Shown one piece after another: positions 1 through 6,893 of a stretch of DNA of 19,026 bases; position 1 is the first letter of the stretch; the number at the start of each line of letters is the position of its first letter. This DNA is from LMUY01 sp964247705 (GTDB lineage Bacteria; Pseudomonadota; Alphaproteobacteria; Acetobacterales; Acetobacteraceae). Position numbers and translations under genes: made by a program. The notes beneath the pieces were generated by a model. It was not told where the DNA came from. It saw only the letters and a list, made by a program, of their open reading frames with translations, and made no database searches. The stretch spans positions 1-19,026 of the forward strand of contig CAXTVQ010000086.1 of the NCBI GenBank assembly GCA_964247705.1. The letters run 5' to 3'.

Positions 1-2
1 CG

Positions 3-167
3 CTGCTGGCCGACCAGGCGTTCATGCTGCGATGGCGCAGTGGCGTATCGGTGCCATTGGACGCAGGCTTCGACTGCTACTTGGACATTTTCATCGCCGG
101 CGTCGAGGTTACTGCCCGCGCTGCCCGCAAAACTGCACGCGAAAGAAGCAAGCGGCTCGTTTCGTAG
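3..167 (+). CDS. C-terminal end of an upstream gene, possibly a TetR-type regulator (5' end outside window)
   Basis: A reading frame enters the window open and runs 54 codons to a TAG stop at 165-167; its start lies to the left of the window. The visible peptide begins LLADQAFMLRW, contains the stretch FDCYLDIFIAGVE, and ends in a very basic tail rich in Arg and Lys. The pattern D-x-x-F-x-x-x-L-D-x-x-x-x-G-x-E resembles the last helix of the TetR_C_1 family, where a segment like FxxGLDxxLDGLE closes the protein. The family call rests on this one short match. If correct, the protein would be a plus-strand repressor encoded just upstream of the MFS gene, and the palindrome at 213-243 would be a natural operator. 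Any other protein with an amphipathic C-terminal helix could look the same. I am fairly sure the frame is coding and unsure of the family. Confidence 0.5.
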   Translation: MLADQAFMLRWRSGVSVPLDAGFDCYLDIFIAGVEVTARAARKTARERSKRLVS

Positions 168-212
168 CCTTTCTAGGTCCAGCGGCGATTTTCTGCCGGC
201 AAATTAGCCTTG

Positions 213-243
213 AACACTGTTAAGGAATTTGCTTAACAGTGTT
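213..243. promoter_or_regulatory. Perfect 12-bp inverted repeat, likely repressor operator
   Basis: The arms AACACTGTTAAG (213-224) and CTTAACAGTGTT (232-243) are exact reverse complements separated by the 7-base spacer GAATTTG. The element is AT-rich in a GC-rich window and sits in the 102-bp gap before the MFS gene. No T-run follows it, and the right arm abuts a good -10 hexamer, so an operator is more likely than a terminator for the upstream gene. The inner part has the form TTAAG-N7-CTTAA, so a LysR-type or TetR-type dimer could bind. Which protein binds is not visible from the sequence. Confidence 0.7.
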
Positions 244-249
244 TATGAT
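220..249 (+). promoter_or_regulatory. Putative sigma70-like promoter of the MFS/amidohydrolase/aminotransferase unit
   Basis: TATGAT at 244-249 matches five of six bases of TATAAT. An 18-base spacer separates it from a weak -35 candidate, TTAAGG at 220-225. The predicted start point near 256 would leave a very short leader before the GGAG at 256-259. The inverted repeat at 213-243 covers the -35 and spacer, so a bound protein would block polymerase. The -35 is poor, and this is a prediction by eye. Confidence 0.35.
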
Positions 250-269
250 TTGATCGGAGCGATACGGTG

Positions 270-1565
270 ATGCAGACATCCTTCTCGACGACGGCGGACG
301 CCTTCGGGTTGCAACGGCCTCGCATCGGAACGGCACGCACCATTATCGCTGTCTCCATCGGCAATGCGCTCGAGTGGTTCGACATCGTCGTTTACGGCTT
401 CTTGGCCGCCACCATCGCCAAGCTGTTTTTTCCGGCCGGCAACGACACCGTCTCGCTGCTGCTGACGCTGGCCACGTTCGGCGTGTCGTTCTTCATGCGC
501 CCGCTCGGCTCCGTCGTGCTGGGCGCCTACGCCGACCGCGCCGGCCGCCGCCAAGCGCTGACCCTGTCCATCGCCCTGATGATGCTGGGCACGTTCGTCA
601 TCGGGGTGGCGCCGACCTATGCCACCATCGGCCTGGGCGCGCCCGTGCTTCTGGTGGTCGCCCGGCTCATCCAGGGTTTCTCGGCCGGCGGTGAGTTCGG
701 CAGCGCCACGGCCTTCCTGGCCGAGCAAGACCCGACCCGGCGCGGCATGTATACCAGTTGGCAGATGGCCAGCCAGGGTGCCACCATCATCCTGGCCTCC
801 GGCTTCGGCGTGCTGCTGTCCTCCGCGCTGACGGCGGACCAGTTGATCGGCTGGGGCTGGCGCATCCCGTTCTTCTTCGGCCTGCTGATCGGTCCCATCG
901 CGATCTACATCCGCCGCTCGCTGGAGGAATCAGGCGACTTCGAGCACGTGGCCACCGAGGCGCCGTCTTCCCCGCTGGCCAACGCCTTCGGCGCGCAGAA
1001 AGGGCAGATGCTCACGGCGCTGGGCCTGGTCGTGCTGGGCACCATCGCCTCCTATACCACGCTGTTCATGCCGACCTTCGCCGTCCGGCAGTTGGGCATT
1101 CCGGCACCCTGGGGCTTCACTGCCACGCTGCTGGTGGGCGCCATCCAGTTTGCCTTTGTGCCGGTGTTCGGCAGCCTGTCGGACCGGGTCGGCCGCCTTC
1201 CGGTGATGACCACGGCCGCCGTGCTGATGCTGGTCGCCATCGTGCCCGGCTTCATGCTGCTGACGTCCGCCCCCAGCCCGGTGACGCTGCTCGCCGTGCA
1301 AGGCGGCATCGCGCTGATCACCGCGGCCTATCTCGGCCCGTTCGCCGCCGCGATGTCGGAGCTGTTTCCTGCCCGCACCCGCGGCACCGGCCTGTCGATC
1401 AGCTACAGCTTCGGCGTCACCATCTTCGGCGGCTTCGCCCCGTTCATCATTGCCTGGCTGATCGCGCAGACCGGCACTCCGCTCGCCCCCAGCTACTATG
1501 TCGCGTTCGGCGCGGTAGCCAGCCTGCTGGCCCTATTCGGCGCCCGCCGCTACGGCCTGCGCTGA
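270..1565 (+). CDS. MFS transporter of the metabolite:H+ symporter (MHS) family
   Basis: A 431-residue inner-membrane secondary transporter with 12 expected membrane helices. It has the MHS opening GNALEWFDIVVYG near residues 31-43, the MFS loop motif DRAGRR near 89-94, RLIQGFSAGGEFG near 132-144, and a second-half repeat of the loop motif (DRVGR near 305). Length and motifs match the family of ProP, KgtP, ShiA and citrate symporters, which move organic acids or zwitterions with protons. The substrate cannot be read from the sequence. GGAG at 256-259 serves two adjacent starts, GTG at 267 (spacer 7) and ATG at 270 (spacer 10); I chose the ATG. It is first in a three-gene unit, 25 bp ahead of an amidohydrolase and upstream of an aminotransferase, so it probably imports their substrate, an amide or amino compound. 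The palindrome at 213-243 suggests local repression. Confidence 0.93.
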   Translation: MQTSFSTTADAFGLQRPRIGTARTIIAVSIGNALEWFDIVVYGFLAATIAKLFFPAGNDTVSLLLTLATFGVSFFMRPLGSVVLGAYADRAGRRQALTLSIALMMLGTFVIGVAPTYATIGLGAPVLLVVARLIQGFSAGGEFGSATAFLAEQDPTRRGMYTSWQMASQGATIILASGFGVLLSSALTADQLIGWGWRIPFFFGLLIGPIAIYIRRSLEESGDFEHVATEAPSSPLANAFGAQKGQMLTALGLVVLGTIASYTTLFMPTFAVRQLGIPAPWGFTATLLVGAIQFAFVPVFGSLSDRVGRLPVMTTAAVLMLVAIVPGFMLLTSAPSPVTLLAVQGGIALITAAYLGPFAAAMSELFPARTRGTGLSISYSFGVTIFGGFAPFIIAWLIAQTGTPLAPSYYVAFGAVASLLALFGARRYGLR

Positions 1566-1590
1566 ACCGGCGGGACAAGGGAGAGGCACC

Positions 1591-3777
1591 ATGGCGACTG
1601 CGGAACTACCGATCACCGGCTACCTGTCCCGCCTGTCCGCACGGCCCGGCGAGCCCATCCTGGCGCATGTCGGCATGCGGGACGGGGGCACCTACCGCGC
1701 CCGGCTGCTGCGCGTGATCTCCGCCGACCCGCACCCGCAGGGGCCGGGCCGGCGCTACGAGTATAGGGCCGATCTGTTCGACCAGTCGTTCGAGGGCACC
1801 CGCCAGCCGATCCATCTCGGCTCCCACGTCACCATCCCGGCTGGCCCGCAGCGCGACCCCGGGGCGGCCTGCACCTGGACCGCGCTGGTTTGGCCGGGCC
1901 TGGTCGGGCACGTGCAAGCGGTGATCGCCGATGGGGCGGCGACCCTGTCCATCGGCCCGCATGGCGCAGTGGCCGAAATCGACGGCACGACCGTCGCCAC
2001 CACCCTGCCGCTCGCACTGCGGCGGTGGCACCGGGTGTGGATGTCGGCCGATCCCGCGACCGGTACCGTGATCGTCGGGCAGCAGGCGCTTCATGGCGGC
2101 GGTCATGCGCTGAGCCCGGGTGCGGCCGCCACGGCACGCGGCACGCATCCTGGCCTGCGCCTCCCCTCCGGCGGCCCGGTGCTGATCGCCGCGCGTGACG
2201 CGGCCGAGCAGGCGACGCACCTGGACGGACGTATCGAGGACCCGGCGATCCTGGCCGGCTGGTTAGACGGCTTCGCCGACCCGCTCGCCCGCCCCGGCAC
2301 GCTGGGCCTGGTCCTGGCTGCGTGGGATTTTTCGCAAGGCATCGGTGGCAGCACCATCACCGACGCCGGGCCGCAAGGCTGCCATGGCGTTGCGGTCAAC
2401 CTGCCGGCGCGCGGCATGGTCGGCGCGCGCTGGACGGGGCAGGAAACATGCTGGCGGCACGCCCCGCAGGATTACGCCGCGATCCACTTCCACAGCGACG
2501 ACATCGAGGATTGCGGCTGGACCCCCAGTTTCACCTTCACCGTCCCCGCCGGGCTGCCCAGCAGTTGCTACATGCTGCATCTGTCGTGCGACGCGGGCGA
2601 GGACTGGCTGCCGTTCTACGTGCTGGCGGCACACGGCGCAGCACGCGCGCCGATCGCGTTCCTGGCGTCCACCTTCACCTACATCGCCTACGCGAACTAT
2701 GCCCGCGGCAACGCCGATGCGGCCTACAAGGCTCGCGTCGCCGAGTGGGACGCCTATCCTTACAACGCCGACGACTACCCGACCTACGGGAAGTCCACCT
2801 ACAACCGGCATCCGGATGGCACAGGCATTTCGCTATCCTCCCGCCTGCGGCCGATCCTGACGATGCGGCCGGGCTTTCCCACCTTCAACGACCCGCGCGG
2901 TTCCGGCACACGGCACTTCATCGCCGACTCCCACATCCTCGGCTGGCTGGAGGACAAAGGCTTCGCCTACGACATCGTCACCGACGAAGATTTGGACGAC
3001 GAGGGGTTGGACTTGGTGCGGCCCTACGCCGCGGTGCTGACCGGCAGCCACCCGGAATACTACACCGAGCGGATGCTGGACGCGCTGCTGGCCTACACAC
3101 GGGGCGGAGGACGCCTGGCCTATCTCGGCGGCAACGGCTTCTACTGGCGCATCGCCCGTGACCCGGCCCGCCCGCATGCCATCGAGATCCGCCGGGCCGA
3201 AGGCGGCGTGCGCGCCTGGCAGGCGGAGCCGGGCGAGTATTTCCACCAGCTCGACGGCCAGTTGGGCGGCATGTGGCGCCGCAGCCGCCGGCCGCCACAG
3301 CAATTGGCCGGGGTCGGGTTCTCCGCCCAGGGCCTCTACGAGGGCACGCATTTCCGCCGCCTGCCGGCCTCCCACGACGCGGAGTTCGCCTGGATGTTCG
3401 CGGGCATCGATACCGATGTGCTGGGTGATTACGGGCTGTCGGGCGGCGGCGCGGCGGGGTTCGAGTTCGACCGCGCCGACCGCGATTTGGGCACGCCCGA
3501 CAACACCGTGATCCTGGCCCGCTCGGAGGACCTGCCGCTCTCGGCCGAAGTGGTGCTGGAGGAGCTGCTCTCCCCCATGGCCACCGTCACCGGCGAGACG
3601 CGGGAGGATCTGGTGCGGGCCGAGATCGTGTACTTCACCACACCGGCTGGCGGAGAGGTGTTCTCCGTCGGCTCCATCACCTTCTGCGGCAGCCTCTGGC
3701 GGAACGGGTTCGAAGGGCCGGTATCGCAATTGCTGGAAAACGTCGTTCGCCGGTTCTCCGAGCCGCGCACAGCCTGA
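1591..3777 (+). CDS. N,N-dimethylformamidase large-subunit-like amidohydrolase
   Basis: A 728-residue soluble protein. An N-terminal beta-rich, lectin-like half (about residues 1-340) is followed by the characteristic C-terminal domain of dimethylformamidase large subunits. Known Paracoccus DMFase is an iron enzyme whose metal is held by two tyrosines and one carboxylate and which hydrolyses formamides. Here the segment TFTYIAYANY gives Y367, YGKSTYNRH gives Y399/Y404, and GSHPEYY gives H487 and E489. These are good candidates for the two Tyr ligands, the Glu ligand and the nearby His. The start ATG follows AAGGGAGAG at 1577-1585. The DMFase large subunit normally pairs with a small subunit of about 130 residues; none is encoded beside it, since the gaps on either side are 25 and 16 bp. 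It lies between an MHS transporter and an aminotransferase, so I infer it cleaves an imported N-substituted amide to release an amine. The true substrate need not be dimethylformamide. Confidence 0.85.
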   Translation: MATAELPITGYLSRLSARPGEPILAHVGMRDGGTYRARLLRVISADPHPQGPGRRYEYRADLFDQSFEGTRQPIHLGSHVTIPAGPQRDPGAACTWTALVWPGLVGHVQAVIADGAATLSIGPHGAVAEIDGTTVATTLPLALRRWHRVWMSADPATGTVIVGQQALHGGGHALSPGAAATARGTHPGLRLPSGGPVLIAARDAAEQATHLDGRIEDPAILAGWLDGFADPLARPGTLGLVLAAWDFSQGIGGSTITDAGPQGCHGVAVNLPARGMVGARWTGQETCWRHAPQDYAAIHFHSDDIEDCGWTPSFTFTVPAGLPSSCYMLHLSCDAGEDWLPFYVLAAHGAARAPIAFLASTFTYIAYANYARGNADAAYKARVAEWDAYPYNADDYPTYGKSTYNRHPDGTGISLSSRLRPILTMRPGFPTFNDPRGSGTRHFIADSHILGWLEDKGFAYDIVTDEDLDDEGLDLVRPYAAVLTGSHPEYYTERMLDALLAYTRGGGRLAYLGGNGFYWRIARDPARPHAIEIRRAEGGVRAWQAEPGEYFHQLDGQLGGMWRRSRRPPQQLAGVGFSAQGLYEGTHFRRLPASHDAEFAWMFAGIDTDVLGDYGLSGGGAAGFEFDRADRDLGTPDNTVILARSEDLPLSAEVVLEELLSPMATVTGETREDLVRAEIVYFTTPAGGEVFSVGSITFCGSLWRNGFEGPVSQLLENVVRRFSEPRTA

Positions 3778-3793
3778 ACCAAGGAGATCCACC

Positions 3794-5128
3794 GTGACAC
3801 ACGTCCTGCATCGCAGCCTACGCATCGACCCGGAGTTCGCCGCCAGCGGCGAGGGCCTGATGCTGACCTTGGCCGATGGCCGCCGCGTGATCGACGCGGC
3901 CGGCGGCGCCGCCGTGGCTTGCCTGGGCCACGGCAACCCGCGCGTCATCGCCGCCATCACGGCGCAAGCCAAGAAGCTCGACTACGTGCACACAATGTTC
4001 GTGACCTCCGACCCGGCGGAACAGTTGGCCGACGAGATCCTGGGCCACGAACCCGGCGGGCTGAGCCACGCCTTCTTCACGTCGTCGGGGTCCGAGGCGA
4101 TGGAATCGGCGCTGAAGATGGCCCGGCAATACTATGTCGAGCGCGGCGAGCCGGAACGGGTGCACTTCATCTCCCGCCGGCAAAGCTACCATGGCAACAA
4201 TTTCGGCACGATGGCGGTCAGCGGCCACATGGCCCGGCGTGCGCCGTACGAGGCGATCCTGCCCAAGGGGTTCAGCCACGTCTCGCCCTGCTTTCCATAT
4301 CACTTCCAGGGCGAGGCGGAGAGCGACGCCGTCTACGTCGCCCGCCTGGCGGCCGAACTGGAGGCCGAGTTCCAGCGCGCTGGCCCGAACCGCGTCATCG
4401 CCTTCGTGGCGGAGACGGTGGTGGGCGCCACGGCCGGCTGTGTCGCCCCCGTGCCAGGCTACTTCCCGGCCATCCGTGAGATCTGCGACCGTCACGGCGC
4501 GCTGCTGATCCTGGACGAGGTGATGTGCGGCATGGGACGCACCGGAACCACCCACGCGTGGGAGCAGGAGGGTGTCACGCCGGACCTGCAGGCAGTCGCC
4601 AAGGGCCTGGGCGGAGGCTACGCCCCCGTCGGCGCGCTGCTGGTCGGGCGCCGCGTGGTCGCGGCCCTGTCCGCCGGGTCGGGCGCTTTCGTGCACGGGC
4701 ACACCTACCAGGCTCACCCGATCGCCTGCGCCGCCGCGCTGGAGGTGCAGCGCATCATCCGCGAGGACGGTCTGCTCGCCAACGTGCAAGCCATGGGCGA
4801 GCGCCTGCAGGCCGGGCTGGAGGCAACGCTAGGCCAGCACTCGCATGTCGGCGACATCCGCGGCCGCGGGCTGTTCCGCGCCATCGAGTTCGTGGCTGAC
4901 CGCGACACAAGGCAACCGTTCCAGCCGGCCCAGGGCGCCAGCGCGCGGCTGAAGGCGGCAGGCCTGGCCAACGGCATCGCGGTCTACCCATCTTCCGGCA
5001 CCGTCGACGGCGTCGCTGGGGACCACGTCATCGTGGCGCCGCCGTACAACGTGACCGCCGTGCAAGTCGACGAAATCGTCGAGCGCGTGGCGGCCATGGC
5101 GTCCTCCGCGATGGCCGGTATCGCCTGA
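3794..5128 (+). CDS. Class III PLP-dependent aminotransferase
   Basis: A 444-residue cytosolic fold-type I aminotransferase of the omega/class III family, of normal length. Visible motifs in order are SSGSEAMESALKMAR (cofactor phosphate region), SYHGNNFGT, LILDEVMCGMGRTG with the PLP-ring Asp D241, and AVAKGLGGGY with the Schiff-base lysine K270. Members transfer terminal or beta/gamma amino groups from omega-amino acids, diamines or amines to pyruvate or 2-oxoglutarate. The start is GTG at 3794, supported by AAGGAG at 3781-3786 with a 7-base spacer. It begins 16 bp after the dimethylformamidase-like gene, so co-translation is likely, and it probably deaminates the amine or omega-amino acid released by that enzyme. 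The product after transamination would be an aldehyde or semialdehyde, yet no aldehyde dehydrogenase lies in the window. The exact substrate is not readable. Confidence 0.92.
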   Translation: MTHVLHRSLRIDPEFAASGEGLMLTLADGRRVIDAAGGAAVACLGHGNPRVIAAITAQAKKLDYVHTMFVTSDPAEQLADEILGHEPGGLSHAFFTSSGSEAMESALKMARQYYVERGEPERVHFISRRQSYHGNNFGTMAVSGHMARRAPYEAILPKGFSHVSPCFPYHFQGEAESDAVYVARLAAELEAEFQRAGPNRVIAFVAETVVGATAGCVAPVPGYFPAIREICDRHGALLILDEVMCGMGRTGTTHAWEQEGVTPDLQAVAKGLGGGYAPVGALLVGRRVVAALSAGSGAFVHGHTYQAHPIACAAALEVQRIIREDGLLANVQAMGERLQAGLEATLGQHSHVGDIRGRGLFRAIEFVADRDTRQPFQPAQGASARLKAAGLANGIAVYPSSGTVDGVAGDHVIVAPPYNVTAVQVDEIVERVAAMASSAMAGIA

Positions 5129-5153
5129 TGCGCGGACGATACTGCATCAGGCG
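5122..5153 (+). terminator. Strong GC-rich hairpin across the aminotransferase stop codon, terminator-like
   Basis: CGCCTGATGC (5122-5131) and GCATCAGGCG (5144-5153) are perfect reverse complements with a 12-base loop. The TGA stop of the aminotransferase (5126-5128) lies inside the left arm. No run of T follows, so this is not a textbook intrinsic terminator. It may act as a T-less terminator or as a 3' stabilising stem ending the three-gene transcript, since the next 300 bp carry no obvious gene. Confidence 0.5.
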
Positions 5154-5264
5154 GATCCACCGCCGTGGCCGCCTGGCGCGGTCATGCGTCGCGCGAAGGT
5201 TGGACCGCGGCACCAACTCTCGTAGTCTCCCCCGCCGCCAAGACCAGGGCTGCACGAGCCTTGA

Positions 5265-5736
5265 ACGTCCAGGCCGTCCCGAAGACCGCCTCAGGTCGCG
5301 GTAGCGTCGCCGCGCCTCCGTGGCGGCCATTGCCCGAGCTGGGTTCCGCCTCCCAGCAAGGACGAGCTGCGGTCGCACATCGAAAAGCTCGAGGCTTGAG
5401 GCGGGGAATGCCGCTCTGAAGGCGAAGAGCCGCGAGGCAAACCGTGCAGCCAAGATCGCAACCCGTCGTATCGCTGGACTGGAAGCACAGGTCAGGCAAC
5501 TCGAGGCCGCCGCCGCATCAAAGACGGCTCCGGTTGTTCCTCTGCCTCAACCGCAGACCGTCCGGCGTGGTCGGCCATCTGGACGAAAGAAAGCAGCCGA
5601 CCCGAGCGACGCCGACCCGCCCGGAGTGGTCTTTAAGGAGTCCGCGCCGTTTGACGAGAAAGCCGCCGCGCCTCGAGACGCGTTGGAGGAGAAACTGTCA
5701 GGCGACAAAAAGACGTTCGCCATATATCCATTGTGA
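5265..5736 (+). pseudogene. Frameshifted remnant of a coiled-coil, basic-region protein of unknown family
   Basis: Two plus-strand frames appear to be halves of one protein. The first, open from 5265 and stopping at TGA 5397-5399, reads VPPPSKDELRSHIEKLEA. The second continues in another frame as AGNAALKAKSREANRAAK, then IAGLEAQVRQLEAAA, a basic GRPSGRKKAA segment and an acidic end, stopping at 5734-5736. At the joint the bases GAGGCTTGAGGC look like a small duplication; removing seven bases joins the frames into one heptad-rich helix. The second frame alone could start at GTG 5320, giving 138 residues, but no SD precedes it. I do not recognise the family. The short coiled coil followed by a basic linker recalls the N-terminal part of some transposase or plasmid proteins, but no catalytic region is present. 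It could also be a small intact ORF or chance reading of GC-rich DNA. Confidence 0.35.
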
Positions 5737-5739
5737 AGG

Positions 5740-5767
5740 TTGTTAGTCGATCCGTGCCAGTTAGATT
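5740..5767 (+). promoter_or_regulatory. Possible promoter for the first LysR gene
   Basis: TTGTTA (5740-5745) and TAGATT (5762-5767) are separated by 16 bases and lie in the most AT-rich stretch between the left unit and the LysR gene. Each hexamer is an imperfect match to the sigma70 consensus. The leader to the LysR coding start would be roughly 100 to 170 bases, depending on which start is used. Confidence 0.25.
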
Positions 5768-5877
5768 AAAGCCCAAGTAGCGTGCCTGCAGATCCGCTTT
5801 GCGCCAATTCCGTTAAACGCTATCAGTCGGCACGATCCGCAAGAGCGCCTCACCCTATCCGTCTGCACTTCAGACTC

Positions 5878-6882
5878 ATGATTGTCGTGGCTTTTCCGGC
5901 TATTCTTCGCCACCATGGAGCGTGCGAACGAGGTACGCAGCCGCTGATCACTCTCCCGAAGCTCCGCTACTTCTTAGCCGCGGTCGATAGCGGCTCCTTG
6001 TCCGCCGCAGCGGCGCAACTCGGCATCAGCCAGCCCACGTTAAGCCAGCAACTCGCCGCGCTGGAAGGCCATCTCAAGCAAAGATTGCTCCTCCGCACCA
6101 AGACCGGGGTCATGGTCACAGAGGCAGGACGGACATTCTACCGCCATGCCCGCTCGCTGGCCGGGCAGATCGAGCAAGCACAAGCCGAAACCAGCTCGGT
6201 CAGGGAAAGCGGGTCCGGACAGGTCTCCCTGGGATTGGCCACATGCGGGGCGGCCGCCACCCTCGCGTTGCCGTTGCTCCGGCGCATGCAGGCGGATTAC
6301 CCAGCCATCCGCCTGCACTTGAACGACAACTTCGTCGGCACGCTCAGCGAGTTCATCATGACGGGGCGGATCGACGTAGCGCTGGCCTACACCGCCCCGC
6401 CCATGGCCGGCGTAACCTGCCGGGAGCTTTTCATCGAGGAGTTGTTCGTGGTGGCCGCTCCCGGCACCAAGTTTCCCCAGGAGCGAAGCGGCACGATTCC
6501 ACTCTCGGCCCTTCACGAGGCCGCCATGGTGTTTTTGAGCCCGATCCACTTCTTGCGCGCCGTGATCGACAGGGCTTGCGCCCGGGCCGGTTTCGAGCCG
6601 TGCGTCGTCGCCGAGATCGACTCACGTGCGGCCTTGCTGGCAACGGTGTCCGCCGGGTTCGGCATGACGATCCTGCCACGCGCGGCCATCGGGCTAAATA
6701 CTGCCAATTTGTCGGTGCGCCGGATCGGGCCTGACCCGATCGAGGCAACGGTTTCACTCTGCACCTCGGCCCATTTACCCATCACCGCGTCCATAACGTC
6801 GGTAGGTGCTCTCGTCATGGCCCTGGTGGAACAGGGGCTCGTGAACGAGGAATGGCCGGGGGTCCGCCGGTTCACAGCCTGA
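5878..6882 (+). CDS. LysR-family transcriptional regulator, Nac-like subgroup (copy 1)
   Basis: A DNA-binding regulator with an N-terminal winged helix-turn-helix (LPKLRYFLAAVDSGSLSAAA, then LGISQPTLSQQLAALE) and a C-terminal effector-binding domain. The wording LKQRLLLRTKTGVMVTEAG and the following SGQVSLGLA closely resembles the nitrogen assimilation control protein Nac and its relatives. Numbered from ATG 5878 it is 334 residues, with about 23 extra residues before the usual LysR start. That ATG has no clear SD. A CTG at 5944, preceded by GAGG at 5930-5933, would give a 312-residue protein starting MITLPKLRYF, much closer to the family norm. I list the ATG start but regard the true start as open; the frame also extends back to a GTG at 5782. 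It converges on the second LysR gene with only 11 bp between stops. Likely targets are the left unit or its own promoter. Confidence 0.88.
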   Translation: MIVVAFPAILRHHGACERGTQPLITLPKLRYFLAAVDSGSLSAAAAQLGISQPTLSQQLAALEGHLKQRLLLRTKTGVMVTEAGRTFYRHARSLAGQIEQAQAETSSVRESGSGQVSLGLATCGAAATLALPLLRRMQADYPAIRLHLNDNFVGTLSEFIMTGRIDVALAYTAPPMAGVTCRELFIEELFVVAAPGTKFPQERSGTIPLSALHEAAMVFLSPIHFLRAVIDRACARAGFEPCVVAEIDSRAALLATVSAGFGMTILPRAAIGLNTANLSVRRIGPDPIEATVSLCTSAHLPITASITSVGALVMALVEQGLVNEEWPGVRRFTA

Positions 6883-6893
6883 GCGGGGCGGGG

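Larger units (their letters stand above)
5129..5877. other. Long gene-poor stretch between the left unit and the first LysR gene
   Basis: About 750 bp separates the aminotransferase from the first plausible LysR start. The first 130 bp after the hairpin show no coding pattern I trust in either direction. Bases 5265-5736 hold the broken coiled-coil ORF listed separately. From about 5700 to 5780 the sequence becomes noticeably AT-richer than its neighbours, which fits a promoter zone for the LysR gene. I see no tRNA, insertion-sequence ends, direct-repeat target duplication or attachment site here. The change in base use and the broken ORF suggest this is a junction between two separately acquired blocks. 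Confidence 0.5.

Noticed and set aside
32..223. A 63-codon plus-strand ORF near the window start
   Set aside because: It overlaps the more protein-like open frame 3-167, is Arg-rich without any motif, and runs into the palindrome region.
213..243. The 12-bp inverted repeat read as an intrinsic terminator of the upstream gene
   Set aside because: The stem is AT-rich, no T-run follows, and a -10 hexamer abuts it, so an operator is the better reading.
5320..5736. Coiled-coil ORF read as the N-terminal part of an IS66-type transposase
   Set aside because: Only a generic helix plus basic linker is present; no zinc-finger or DDE region, no inverted terminal repeats and no target duplication can be seen.
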